Source of the DNA: an uncultured Bacilli bacterium
GTDB taxonomy: Bacteria; Bacillota_I; Bacilli_A; RFN20; CAG-449
DNA: 64,000 nt
Direction of reading: 5' to 3'
NCBI GenBank assembly: GCA_944332075.1
Contig: CALVJL010000001.1
Location: 67,787-131,786 of the forward strand
Shown here: positions 44,416 to 53,461 of the stretch, piece after piece
How positions within the stretch are numbered: position 1 is the stretch's first letter
Layout of the letters: each line of letters opens with the position of its first letter
Position numbers and translations under genes: made by a program
Notes under the pieces: model-generated
Database searches by the model: none
What the model saw: only the letters and a program-made list of their open reading frames with translations
Told to the model about the DNA's origin: nothing

Positions 44416-44456
44416 CCCTAGTTTTGTTTAAAGACAGGATGGTTTCGAACTGTCTA
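44416..44456 (-). ncRNA. preQ1-I-like riboswitch controlling queT
   Basis: Minus strand: stem AGACAG (44450-44455) / CTGTCT (44432-44437), loop TTCGAAACCATC, and the A-rich tail TTAAACAAAACTAGG that forms the pseudoknot in preQ1-I aptamers. Layout and tail match the family; the loop sequence is divergent. Neighbouring queT and terminator support the call. Confidence 0.75.
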
Positions 44457-44473
44457 GGCTTGTGCCTTAAATA

Positions 44474-44501
44474 AATATACTAGATTAATAAAAAAATTCA
44501 A
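44474..44501 (-). promoter_or_regulatory. Promoter of the preQ1 riboswitch-queT transcript
   Basis: TTGAAT (44496-44501), 16-base spacer, TATATT (44474-44479) on the minus strand, about 20 bases before the aptamer. Confidence 0.5.
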
Positions 44502-44550
44502 GTAAAATTAATTTTAAAAGTGTATACTACACCATAGAGGAGATTATTTT

Positions 44551-45177
44551 ATGGTAAAAGTAGTAGACCACCCATTAATTCAAGTCAAATTAAACATCAT
44601 GCGTGATGAAAGAACCAAATCTAAGGAATTTAGAGAAAATCTTGATGAAATCGCATCGCTTATGTGCTTTGAAGTTTTCAGAGATTTAAAAGTTCATGAA
44701 GAAAAGGAAACTATCACCACCCCAACTGGAGCTGTTCTTCCAAAATTAAAACTTGATTACAAAATCATTTTAGCTCCAATCTTAAGAGCAGGTATCGGCA
44801 TGGTCGATGGAGTTAGAAACATGATTCCAACAGCAAGAATTGGACACATCGGTATGTACCGTGATGAAGAAACAATGATTCCTCATGAATACTATTTCAA
44901 ACTTCCTGTCGTCGATAATCCATTAGTCGTCATCTGCGATCCGATGTTAGCAACCGGTGGCTCTGCCTGCGCTGCTATCTCAGCCGTTAAACAAAGAGGA
45001 TATAAGAATATTCGCTTAATGTGCTTAGTCGGTGTTCAAGAAGGTATTGATGCCGTCACTAAAGCTCATCCAGATGTTGATATCTATATTGCTGCTATCG
45101 ATGAAAAATTAAACGAAAAATGCTATATCTTACCAGGCTTAGGTGACGCTGGAGACAGAATTTTCGGAACCAAATAA
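44551..45177 (+). CDS. upp: Uracil phosphoribosyltransferase
   Basis: Salvages uracil to UMP with PRPP. 208 residues. VVDHPLIQVKLNIMRDERTKSKEFRENLDEIA, ILAPILRAGIGMVDGVRNMIP, the PRPP site VVICDPMLATGGSACAAI and the family ending YILPGLGDAGDRIFGTK are all present. GAGGAG lies about seven bases before the ATG. Divergent from queT. Confidence 0.97.
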   Translation: MVKVVDHPLIQVKLNIMRDERTKSKEFRENLDEIASLMCFEVFRDLKVHEEKETITTPTGAVLPKLKLDYKIILAPILRAGIGMVDGVRNMIPTARIGHIGMYRDEETMIPHEYYFKLPVVDNPLVVICDPMLATGGSACAAISAVKQRGYKNIRLMCLVGVQEGIDAVTKAHPDVDIYIAAIDEKLNEKCYILPGLGDAGDRIFGTK

Positions 45178-45184
45178 TAATCTC

Positions 45185-45217
45185 AAAATAAAGGATGTCT
45201 TGAACATCTTTTATTTT
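45185..45217 (+). terminator. Terminator of upp
   Basis: AAAATAAAGGATGT / ACATCTTTTATTTT, 14-base arms with one G-U pair and loop CTTGA. Confidence 0.7.
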
Positions 45218-45230
45218 GGATTAAACCAAA

Positions 45231-45267
45231 AAAAAGAAGTAGAACTAAATCTACTTCTTTTTATTTT
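45231..45267. terminator. Terminator of the feo operon
   Basis: AAAAAGAAGTAG (45231-45242) / CTACTTCTTTTT (45251-45262), usable from both sides. The stop codon of the last feo gene lies in the stem. Confidence 0.75.
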
Positions 45268-45436
45268 TTCTAATTTTATCGGCCATTTTATCAATATCTT
45301 TAACAAAGCATTTTTTATTGCATCCTAAGCAATCTTCACAGCCAGAACGCTTCTTGAGAAACGAATAGTAAAAGCATAAGACAAAAATAATTATTATAAT
45401 TATTAAAATAATAATAGATACTATAATTCCTATCAT
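45251..45436 (-). CDS. FeoB-associated Cys-rich membrane protein
   Basis: 61 residues: one N-terminal membrane segment of Ile/Leu/Val, then a Cys-rich stretch CEDCLGCNKKC and a Lys-rich end. Small proteins of this shape follow feoB in many Firmicutes and are thought to help Fe2+ transport. It overlaps the feoB stop by four bases (ATGA). Confidence 0.85.
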   Translation of the reverse strand: MIGIIVSIIILIIIIIIFVLCFYYSFLKKRSGCEDCLGCNKKCFVKDIDKMADKIRKNKKK

Positions 45437-47415
45437 ATTATTAACATCACCAGTGTTCCGATTCCATTAATTAATGAAGCTAAAACATACGCGAGTAATG
45501 TCTGATAAGCAATAGCTTTAAACATAGCTTTTCTTGAATTTAATTCTTTGCGCATCGCGCTGATAGCACCTAAGCATGGAGCTGAGAATAAGCAAAAGAC
45601 CATAAAGGCATAACCATTTACGCCATTGAAGAAGGAAAAAATTCCGCTATCAGCAAAAATTAATGATCCATTAGAAACATTATCCGCTAATCCAGCGATA
45701 ACTGCCATTGTTGAGACAATTTGTTCTTTAGCGACAATTCCTAGTAAAGCTGAAACAGTCGCCGCCCATGAAAGATGACCGATAACTGGATAGAATATAT
45801 AAGCGAGTATTGAACCTATTGAAGCTAAAATAGAATTTTCAATATCGACTCCATATTGGAATGTCCAAGAGAAAGAAGTCAAAAACCAAACAATGACCGA
45901 GCAGACAAAGATGATGGTTCCAGCTCTTTTAATAAATGACCAAACCTTTTCTGCTACATCGCGGGTAACATAACGCAAAGACGGTTTTTTATATTCAGGC
46001 AGTTCCAAAATATAATGTTCAGTTTCATCTTTCATATATACTTTTTTAAATAAAATAGCTGATAAAAGAATGATGATTATAGCTAAAAAATATAACGATA
46101 CCGAAGCTAACCAAGCTAATGAGCCAAAGAAGAATGTCGTAAACAGAGTTATCACAGGTAACTTAGCTGAGCAAGGAATGAATGGCGTTAATAAGATAGT
46201 TACCTTTTTTTCCTTTTCATTTTCAATTGTTCGCGCGGTCATGATTCCCGGTACCGAACATCCGGAACCAACGATAAACGGAATAATTGATTTACCAGAT
46301 AATCCAAATTTTCTGAATAATCGATCAAGGAAGAATGAAATACGCGACATATAACCACATGTTTCTAGCACCGAAATACAAATAAACAAAATAATTAGTT
46401 GAGGAATAAAGTTCAAAACCGCTCCAATACCGGTAATAATTCCATCACAGATCAAGGATATCAACCAAGGCCACGCGCTAATTGATTCTAAACCAGATCT
46501 TAATGATGTCTTAATTAAGTCGAATAAGCTTTCGATTAAACCTGTTGTAAAATTTCCCACTAAACCGACTGATAAGAAGTATACTAAGGTCATGATGACA
46601 ACAAAAATTGGAATAGCAGCATATTTATTTAAAAATACTTTATCTAACTTGTCCGATATTGTTTCCTCTTGCCTATCTGAATGAAAGAAAAGGTTTTTAT
46701 TTTTAACGATAAAATTGTATCTTTCATCAGCTATAACTTCATCTAACCCTTTATTATAAATTTTTGTTAGTGATTTGATGATTTGTTCTGCTTCAGGATG
46801 AGCTTTTTTTAAGTAAAGATTGTCTTCTTCCAAAATTTTTAAAGCATTATAACGCTTATTAACGTCGATATTTGGTGAAAGTTCAGTAACAGCTTTTTCG
46901 ATACTATCATCAAATATTTTTAGATTGCTAAGTTGATATTTATCTATTGATTCAAGTGTTTTTATTAACTTATCAATGCCCTCATTCTTTAAAGCTGAAA
47001 CTTTAATAACCGGCATCTTCAAAACTTCAGATAAAATATCTTCATGAACGTGAAACCCTTTTTTCTTAAGTAAATCGCACATGTTTAAGGCAATTACTAC
47101 GCGTTTTCCTAAATCTATTAATTGAGTTGTCAAATAAAGACTTCTCTCAATTGAAGTAGAATCAATAATATTTAGGATAACATCGTATTGCTCATTAAGA
47201 AGAAAATCGCGAGTTATTTTTTCTTCGCTAGTAAATGGATTAAGCGAATAAACTCCGGGAAGATCTATTATTTCTAAGTCCGTACCTTTAACGATACCTT
47301 CCTTCCTATCGATGGTGACACCAGGCCAATTGCCAACCTTTTGATTCATTCCAGTTAAAGCATTAAAAAGTGATGTTTTGCCAGAATTTTGATTACCAAC
47401 TAAACAAACTCTCAT
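45433..47415 (-). CDS. feoB: Ferrous iron transporter FeoB
   Basis: 660 residues from the ATG at 47415, which overlaps the feoA stop (ATGA). N-terminal GTPase: GNQNSGKTSLFNALTG (G1), PGVTIDRKEG, DLPGVYSLNPFTSEE (G3), NMCD (G4). A helical bundle follows, then the Gate domains with VGSGCSVPGIMTART and LTPFIPCSAKLPVIT, in which the conserved cysteines line the path. Moves Fe2+ in. Confidence 0.95.
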   Translation of the reverse strand: MRVCLVGNQNSGKTSLFNALTGMNQKVGNWPGVTIDRKEGIVKGTDLEIIDLPGVYSLNPFTSEEKITRDFLLNEQYDVILNIIDSTSIERSLYLTTQLIDLGKRVVIALNMCDLLKKKGFHVHEDILSEVLKMPVIKVSALKNEGIDKLIKTLESIDKYQLSNLKIFDDSIEKAVTELSPNIDVNKRYNALKILEEDNLYLKKAHPEAEQIIKSLTKIYNKGLDEVIADERYNFIVKNKNLFFHSDRQEETISDKLDKVFLNKYAAIPIFVVIMTLVYFLSVGLVGNFTTGLIESLFDLIKTSLRSGLESISAWPWLISLICDGIITGIGAVLNFIPQLIILFICISVLETCGYMSRISFFLDRLFRKFGLSGKSIIPFIVGSGCSVPGIMTARTIENEKEKKVTILLTPFIPCSAKLPVITLFTTFFFGSLAWLASVSLYFLAIIIILLSAILFKKVYMKDETEHYILELPEYKKPSLRYVTRDVAEKVWSFIKRAGTIIFVCSVIVWFLTSFSWTFQYGVDIENSILASIGSILAYIFYPVIGHLSWAATVSALLGIVAKEQIVSTMAVIAGLADNVSNGSLIFADSGIFSFFNGVNGYAFMVFCLFSAPCLGAISAMRKELNSRKAMFKAIAYQTLLAYVLASLINGIGTLVMLII

Positions 47416-47642
47416 TTGATAACCTCGCATTCTATTTGGCTTAATTCATTTTTTCTTAAACAAAGCTGATATCCTCTTAGCGAGATATCAATTGGATCTC
47501 CCAAAGGAGCAATCTTTTTAATTTCAATAACGACACCAGAAGTGATTCCCATATCAAGAATTCTTCTTTTCAGCAAAGCATTAGCGATGTTAACCTTAGT
47601 AACAACTGCTTTCTGATGTATTTTCAAATCGGTCAAAACCAT
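47412..47642 (-). CDS. feoA: Ferrous iron transport protein A
   Basis: 76 residues from the ATG at 47642, preceded by GAGGGA. SH3-like FeoA domain: KAVVTKVNIANALLKRRILDMGITSGVVIEIKKIAPLGDPIDISLRGYQLCLRKNE. Longer starts upstream run into the promoter. First gene of feoA-feoB-FeoB-associated. Confidence 0.93.
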   Translation of the reverse strand: MVLTDLKIHQKAVVTKVNIANALLKRRILDMGITSGVVIEIKKIAPLGDPIDISLRGYQLCLRKNELSQIECEVIK

Positions 47643-47664
47643 TTTTCTTCCCTCTTTCATAGAT

Positions 47665-47693
47665 ATTGTAGTCATGCGAAAAATGATTTTCAA
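47665..47693 (-). promoter_or_regulatory. feoA promoter with a palindrome over the -35
   Basis: TTGAAA (47688-47693), 17-base spacer, TACAAT (47665-47670) on the minus strand. GAAAAATGATTTTC (47678-47691) is a near-perfect palindrome over the -35, where a Fur- or DtxR-type iron repressor might bind; the match to a known box is only partial. Confidence 0.45.
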
Positions 47694-47728
47694 TAATAAA
47701 GTTAGATATGTCTAACTTATTTTATAAG

Positions 47729-49138
47729 TTATATATTTGAAATATTTAAATAATAATCCGAAATATAGATAGTCATCAATTCATAATCATATGAGAAATA
47801 AATCATATGATGTTCACCATTGCTTATATCAATATTATTAAATGTCTTATCATCTATATTGTAAAGAAGGTAATAATCATAATCTTCCGTCGCCAAAATA
47901 TCATTAGGAGAAATTATATTGTATGGATAATTTATCGCTTTTGTAAAATTATCATCATTAGCGATATTTTCATTTATCACTTCATTGTCGCTTTCTGAAA
48001 ATTTAATATGGCTCAATCTATAATACATAATTTCATTTTCTGAAGTAATATCGCCGTAATCGCGGTAAACCATCGTTTCAACATATGAAGGTGTAGGCGT
48101 TTCTAAACCGATAGTTTCACAGATTTGCAAATAATATTGTTCATCGTGAATAAAATTATCTTTATAAATAAAAGTAAATGATCCAAATAAAGAAATAATT
48201 AATGTAAAAACGATACCGCTAATTAAATTTTTAGTAGTTTTGACTTCGCTGACTCTTCCATAAATTGCAAAAAGTATATTAATGATTGGAACTGGTAAGA
48301 AAAATAATAGAATATAAAAATTTTTAATAACATATGCAAACTCATTGATATGTCTATTTGCATAGATTGATAACTCGACAATTAAGAAAAAAGAAGCAAA
48401 AAAGGTTACTAAATTAACAATATAAAGAATTAAAGAAACTTTTCTAATTTTATTGCTTTTTACACTTCCACTTGGAGAATAATAATAAAATCTTCCTGAA
48501 GAATATTTCAAAATATCAATTAGATGCTGATCATTTAAATCTTCAAAAGGTAAATAACCTCCATTTTTTCCCTTTCTCAAATATAAATTATTATCCTTAA
48601 TCGAGACAAAATCGATTTCACTATATAAAATATTTTCTTTTAAATATGCTCTTCTATTATCTGCTATATGAACAATTCTATCTTGATAAAACAAAAACAA
48701 ATCTAAAGTTTCTTTTTTTGCTTTTATCGATTTTTTGACATCATTAATCAGCTTTTGTAAATAAGAATAACCTCCTAAAAAAATAAAGATTGCAATAGCA
48801 AAGAATATTATTCCGACATAAAATATATCTTGCAAAAAGACAAATACAAAACCAAGAATAATACATATAATTGAAGAATATAGTAAAATCGTTAAAACTA
48901 TGTTCTTTGAAGAAATAACATTTCTCACTTCGTCTTTTTCACGGATAATTAACGCTGAAGCCGCTAGCAAATTTTCATCATCAAGGTGAAATAATTTTAT
49001 TATTTTTTGTTCATTTTCAAGTGATAATTCATCATTACTATCAATAAAATTATATAGCAGGTTAACATCTATTTGTGTTTTATCTGCAATTAACGATAAT
49101 TTATCGCGATGATTTTTCAATAGTCTTCTTATATCCAT
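47729..49138 (-). CDS. Membrane protein with N-terminal HTH-like region, function unknown
   Basis: About 469 residues from the ATG at 49138; a start at 49174 would overlap the esterase gene by 19 bases. Residues 1-55 (RRLLKNHRDKLSLIADKTQIDVNLLYNFID) look like an XRE-type helix-turn-helix. Two hydrophobic pairs follow (SSIICIILGFVFVFLQDIFYVGIIFFAIAIFIFLGG and, later, SLILYIVNLVTFFASFFLIV with ILLFFLPVPIINILFAIYG), with a soluble part resembling YcxB/PH-type modules between them (LDLFLFYQDRIVHIADNRRAYLKENILYSEI). An acidic C-terminal domain ends it. No family assigned. Confidence 0.6.
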   Translation of the reverse strand: MDIRRLLKNHRDKLSLIADKTQIDVNLLYNFIDSNDELSLENEQKIIKLFHLDDENLLAASALIIREKDEVRNVISSKNIVLTILLYSSIICIILGFVFVFLQDIFYVGIIFFAIAIFIFLGGYSYLQKLINDVKKSIKAKKETLDLFLFYQDRIVHIADNRRAYLKENILYSEIDFVSIKDNNLYLRKGKNGGYLPFEDLNDQHLIDILKYSSGRFYYYSPSGSVKSNKIRKVSLILYIVNLVTFFASFFLIVELSIYANRHINEFAYVIKNFYILLFFLPVPIINILFAIYGRVSEVKTTKNLISGIVFTLIISLFGSFTFIYKDNFIHDEQYYLQICETIGLETPTPSYVETMVYRDYGDITSENEIMYYRLSHIKFSESDNEVINENIANDDNFTKAINYPYNIISPNDILATEDYDYYLLYNIDDKTFNNIDISNGEHHMIYFSYDYELMTIYISDYYLNISNI

Positions 49139-49155
49139 ATTTTCATTATAATGTC

Positions 49156-50520
49156 TTAATGCTTTTTTGACCATTCTAAAAATGATTCTTCATAATTAGA
49201 AATATGATATTCCTCAAATTGAGCATTAGCATTATATATAAAATATTTTATTAAATAGCGAAGTTTATTTCCAAAATACTTATCTGTAACGTCTAAAGAT
49301 AAAAAAGGTGTATCCATATCAAAAAGGATTGGTACGTCTTCAGCATGGAAGTTTGGAAGATTGTTTTTTCGATATTGTGAAGCTACATAATCAAAAATAT
49401 ATTTATATACTGGTCCAGAATAATTATTTATAATATCAAATAATGGTTCACGATATACAAAGTTTGTCATGCCCTCATAAGCCTTTTCTCGAAAAGAGCG
49501 CTCATCTTTAGCAATTTTAAAATGATATAGTTTTGTTAAAAAAGGTAATAAAGCCTCAGGGATATCATTAATAAATAGGTTTGCTTCATTTGACATAGTA
49601 CTAACCAATAGAGGATACTTCAATGCCGGTACTATATCTTTAGGATGTTTTTTTAATATTTTTCCATCAATTATTGGTGAAAAGCAACATCTAGTTTCAC
49701 CAAGTAATCTTACTATTGATTTCAATTTTTGATTGGCTTTAATAATTTTTTCTTGTGAAACAGAAAATAATTTATCAAGATGATATGGATTTATCTTTAA
49801 GTATTTCAAATACCTTTCAGTTATTTTATGACTTTCTTGTTCAGTGAAAAAATGATCAACCGGAGCAGATAATAAAATTGCTTTATTAAAAGGAGCTTGA
49901 TTTTCATAAATGCTCATCAAAGCAAGAATTGAGGTAGCGCCAGCAGATTGCCCCATAACAATGATATTTTCATCATCTCCATCAAAGAAATGAATATTAT
50001 CTTTAACAAATTCCAATGCATTCATTTGATCGATAAGGCCATTATTAATATCAAATCTATCATCTAAATAATTCAAATTTAAAAAGCCATAAAGATTTAA
50101 ACGATAATTAAATGTTACGACAATCGATTCAGTGTCTTTTGCCAAAGTAGATCCATCATATTTCAATTCTTTAGTATCCGATGATTTTGCACCGGTTCCT
50201 CCAGAATTAAACGAACCTCCGTAAATCCATACTAACACCGGAAGTTTTCTTTTTTCTGTTTTTGGAACGAAAATATTTAGGTATAAACAATCTAAAGAAA
50301 TATTTTTCACGCTAAGCATGCCCTTACCTTGAATAGGATTAGTTTTACCGCTTAAAGCTAAATAAGGAGAGGTCGGTAATTTATAAATTCTTTTTGAATG
50401 TTTGAAAGCCATTTTATCAATTGGGGCTGATGCATATGGAATTCCTAAAAATTTGTATACTCCATCAGCATAAAATCCTTCAATTTGACCTAAACTATCG
50501 CAATTCACTATATGTTTCAT
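49156..50520 (-). CDS. Type B carboxylesterase
   Basis: 454 residues. Signature YLNIFVPKTEKRKLPVLVWIYGGSFNSGG (oxyanion-hole loop), GQSAGATSILAL (nucleophile Ser), and the late FHAEDVPILFDMD with the catalytic His. No signal peptide, so cytoplasmic. Substrate unknown. Next to the HTH/membrane gene on the same strand. Confidence 0.88.
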   Translation of the reverse strand: MKHIVNCDSLGQIEGFYADGVYKFLGIPYASAPIDKMAFKHSKRIYKLPTSPYLALSGKTNPIQGKGMLSVKNISLDCLYLNIFVPKTEKRKLPVLVWIYGGSFNSGGTGAKSSDTKELKYDGSTLAKDTESIVVTFNYRLNLYGFLNLNYLDDRFDINNGLIDQMNALEFVKDNIHFFDGDDENIIVMGQSAGATSILALMSIYENQAPFNKAILLSAPVDHFFTEQESHKITERYLKYLKINPYHLDKLFSVSQEKIIKANQKLKSIVRLLGETRCCFSPIIDGKILKKHPKDIVPALKYPLLVSTMSNEANLFINDIPEALLPFLTKLYHFKIAKDERSFREKAYEGMTNFVYREPLFDIINNYSGPVYKYIFDYVASQYRKNNLPNFHAEDVPILFDMDTPFLSLDVTDKYFGNKLRYLIKYFIYNANAQFEEYHISNYEESFLEWSKKH

Positions 50521-50738
50521 AACAATATAATAACCCTAATTTGTTATTTAGTCATTACCAAATTTATGTATAATTGCACATAATTTTTGTACTATTGAAA
50601 AATTATCATATATTAACCAAGCGAATTTTATTTAAATTTGATATGTACAAATAATATATTAATTATTTTTAAATCCATTATTGACATATAAAAAATAAAG
50701 GTCTACACAAAAACAATTTAAAGGGGGACAAATTAATT
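50521..50738. other. Intergenic region between the esterase and the lipoprotein operon
   Basis: 217 very AT-rich bases with divergent starts on both sides. A possible plus-strand -35 TTGACA (50681-50686) is followed at 17 bases by a poor -10, TACACA (50704-50709). AAGGGGG at 50720-50726 serves as ribosome-binding site for the lipoprotein at 50739. Nothing else seen. Confidence 0.35.
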
Positions 50739-53444
50739 ATGAAAAAGACCAAAATTTCTTTGGCTATTTTAGCGTTAGCTGCATCTACAATTCTTGCAGC
50801 TTGTGGCGGAACTACATCAAGTACAACGCCGACAACAAGTGCTGGTGGTGTTTCATCTGGAACAACAGAACCAACACCTGTTACTTCTTCTGCAACATCA
50901 GCGGTAGTTGTTGATCATGAAGAATTAAAAGTAACAAAGCCGACAAAATCGACATATGAATTAGGAGAAGCTCTCGATTTAGCAGGACTTAAAGTTGAAA
51001 AAGTTAGCTATGATGCTGATGATGTTGAACTTGAACGTGTTACTTTATCCGAAGGAGAATATACGCTTTCTCACCCAGGAACAACCGTTGCTACTGGCTT
51101 AACTCTTGATTTTGCTGGTGAAATGCCAATCACTGTCAAAGCTGGTGAATTAACAACAAGTTTCACAATCACTATTAATCCATCGGTTACTGCAGCTTTA
51201 AGAATTACAAAACCAACAAAGAGCGTTTATGTTGTTAGCGACGAACTTGATTTAACTGGTCTTAAAGTTGAGAAAGTTACAACAACCGATACTGGTTCAT
51301 CAAAAGTTGAACCAACAGAAGAAGTTGTTGAACTTAAAGCAGGTGAATATACGCTTTCACATCCTGGTACAACTATCGAAAATGGATTAGTTCTTGATTT
51401 TGCCGGTGAAATGCCAATTACTGTTACTGCTGGTGATTTAAAAGTAAAATTCACAATTACTATTAATCCAAAAGTTACAGAAGAATTAAAAGTTACTCCA
51501 CCAACTAAGACTACCTACGTTCATGGTGAAGCACTTGACTTATCCGGATTAAAAGTTGAAAAAGTTACAACGACTGATAATGGCGGAAAGGCTGAACCAA
51601 CTGTAGTAACAAAAGAATTAACCGAAGCTGAATATACTTTAACTCATGGTGGAACATTCACAGTTACTGATGGTGTTTTATTAGAGAAATCTGGATTAAT
51701 GACTATTAAAGTCACTGCTGGTGATTTAACAGCCTCATTCACTATCACAATTGATTCTGTTGTAACAAAAGCAATTGCGGTTACTAACTTACCTACTAAA
51801 ACTGAATACAAAGCTGGTGAAATATTTGAAACTGCTGGTTTAGTAGTTTCATTAACTACGACAACTGATGGTGAAGCAGTAACAACCGTCTTAGAAGAAG
51901 GAGACTATACCTTAACTATCGACGGACAAGCTGCAGCAACCTATATTTTCCAGCCAACTGAAGAAAATCAAGAATATACAGTAACTGTCACACCAAAAGA
52001 CACAACTATTGCTCCTGCTACATTCGTAGTCACAGCCTCACCTGTTGAAGTTGCTAAATATGGCGTAACCATTGAAGGCTTAGGCGATATGAAGCTTGAT
52101 TGGTGGTATGTCGGAGGAACTGAATGGGTTGTCGATAGGGGTGAACCAATTGAAGACATTACTACCGCTAAATTCAAAGAAGGCGATGAAATTGGTTTCT
52201 CTATTGCAGCTGATTCCCCTTCATATGTCAAATATGAAGATATAGAATTAGAAGGTGCAACATTATTAAATAGAACAACTATTGGTGATGACGAAAAAGA
52301 ATCATTCTACTTCACAGTTAAAACTAGCGATGTTAAATTAATTATTAATAATCTTCGCAGTGAGACCCAATATGCCGGTAAAGAATTTGTTGGAACATAC
52401 ACTGTTTATGATTTATCATCAGGAACAACAGCTCATACATTAGTTGTTGGAGCTGACGGCAAAGTAACATTAGATGATGGTACTAGTTACGAATACACTT
52501 ATGATGAAGCAACTGGCGACTTTGATATGGAATACAGCAGTGTATCACTTGCATATAGCGCTGGAGCTATCTTCTATAACAGCAAATATTTAGGATTCAA
52601 AGACGGAACTCTTTCATCATATTTATACAATTCAAACAGTGAATATCTTGCAGAATTCACTGCTGCTGGAGAAAAAACATTAGTTTATAAGTACTACTCG
52701 TATTTATTAGTTGAAGGTACTGATTTCACCGCAGAATATGCTGGTGAGGATTTATCTGATTTCTCAGTTTTAACATTAACAGCCGATGTTGATGATGAAG
52801 GAGATTCTAGTTTATCAATTGCTATGGGATATAGTGCTGTTGATAGAACTTCAGTAGAAGGAAAACACCTTGTTTATATTGTTCCTGATGGAGAAGGCGG
52901 ATTCACAAGAGAAAAGAAAGATGGTACACAGGGAACATATACTGGTGCAGAAGGTGAACTCGTATTAGATGGTTTCAAAAATTACACATTAAATGGTGTA
53001 AGCGGTACATGCACATATGATAAAAGTTTAGGAATTATCACTCTTGATACTGGAAAAACATATAAAATTGATACCGATGCAATGACATATGAAGAATTTG
53101 AACTCGTTACTTCTGATCCTTGGGCAACATCAACTGCTGAATTTGTTTCAGAAGACGGAACTTTCACTTTTACATTTAGTAACGGAAAAGTTACATTTAC
53201 AGATAGCAAACATTCTTGGCAAGACGAGGGTACCGCTATTTCATATAAGGTTTCTAATGGAAAATTAACATTTGAAGCTACATATGATTATTGGAATGAC
53301 GAATATGCTGAATTTGTATTATTCATCGATTCAAGTCTAGAAACAATCACTGTTTTTGAAGATGTAGTAGCTGAACCATTATATGGTTGGGGAGGCACAA
53401 CAATTATGAAAGCAGGCACTGTCTTTACTTTAGTTACTGAATAA
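50739..53444 (+). CDS. Secreted lipoprotein with four Ig-like (Big_3-type) repeats
   Basis: 901 residues. Signal peptide with lipobox LAAC (Cys22), a Ser/Thr linker to about 60, then four repeats of about 95 residues starting near 65, 155, 251 and 347, each beginning with a pattern like T-x-P-T-K-x-x-Y-x-x-G-E-x-L-D-L-x-G-L. The first three are very similar in DNA, which suggests recent duplication; the fourth has drifted. The remaining 450 residues have no recognised domain but many short beta-like motifs (GTYTVYDLSSGTTAHTL). First of four lipoprotein genes. Confidence 0.88.
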   Translation: MKKTKISLAILALAASTILAACGGTTSSTTPTTSAGGVSSGTTEPTPVTSSATSAVVVDHEELKVTKPTKSTYELGEALDLAGLKVEKVSYDADDVELERVTLSEGEYTLSHPGTTVATGLTLDFAGEMPITVKAGELTTSFTITINPSVTAALRITKPTKSVYVVSDELDLTGLKVEKVTTTDTGSSKVEPTEEVVELKAGEYTLSHPGTTIENGLVLDFAGEMPITVTAGDLKVKFTITINPKVTEELKVTPPTKTTYVHGEALDLSGLKVEKVTTTDNGGKAEPTVVTKELTEAEYTLTHGGTFTVTDGVLLEKSGLMTIKVTAGDLTASFTITIDSVVTKAIAVTNLPTKTEYKAGEIFETAGLVVSLTTTTDGEAVTTVLEEGDYTLTIDGQAAATYIFQPTEENQEYTVTVTPKDTTIAPATFVVTASPVEVAKYGVTIEGLGDMKLDWWYVGGTEWVVDRGEPIEDITTAKFKEGDEIGFSIAADSPSYVKYEDIELEGATLLNRTTIGDDEKESFYFTVKTSDVKLIINNLRSETQYAGKEFVGTYTVYDLSSGTTAHTLVVGADGKVTLDDGTSYEYTYDEATGDFDMEYSSVSLAYSAGAIFYNSKYLGFKDGTLSSYLYNSNSEYLAEFTAAGEKTLVYKYYSYLLVEGTDFTAEYAGEDLSDFSVLTLTADVDDEGDSSLSIAMGYSAVDRTSVEGKHLVYIVPDGEGGFTREKKDGTQGTYTGAEGELVLDGFKNYTLNGVSGTCTYDKSLGIITLDTGKTYKIDTDAMTYEEFELVTSDPWATSTAEFVSEDGTFTFTFSNGKVTFTDSKHSWQDEGTAISYKVSNGKLTFEATYDYWNDEYAEFVLFIDSSLETITVFEDVVAEPLYGWGGTTIMKAGTVFTLVTE
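50931..52040 (+). repeat. Four tandem copies of a repeat of about 280 bases inside the lipoprotein gene
   Basis: Units start near 50931, 51201, 51489 and 51777. The stretch GAATATACGCTTTC and the segment reading FAGEMPITVKAG recur between the first two almost unchanged. Confidence 0.75.
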
Positions 53445-53461
53445 CATAGAACGGAGCCATA

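Noticed and set aside
47643-47693. Longer start for feoA at 47693
   Set aside because: It would place the -10/-35 promoter and the palindrome inside the coding region; GAGGGA precedes the ATG at 47642.
50931-52040. CRISPR-like array
   Set aside because: The repeats are about 280 bases, in frame and encode Ig-like domains; no spacers.
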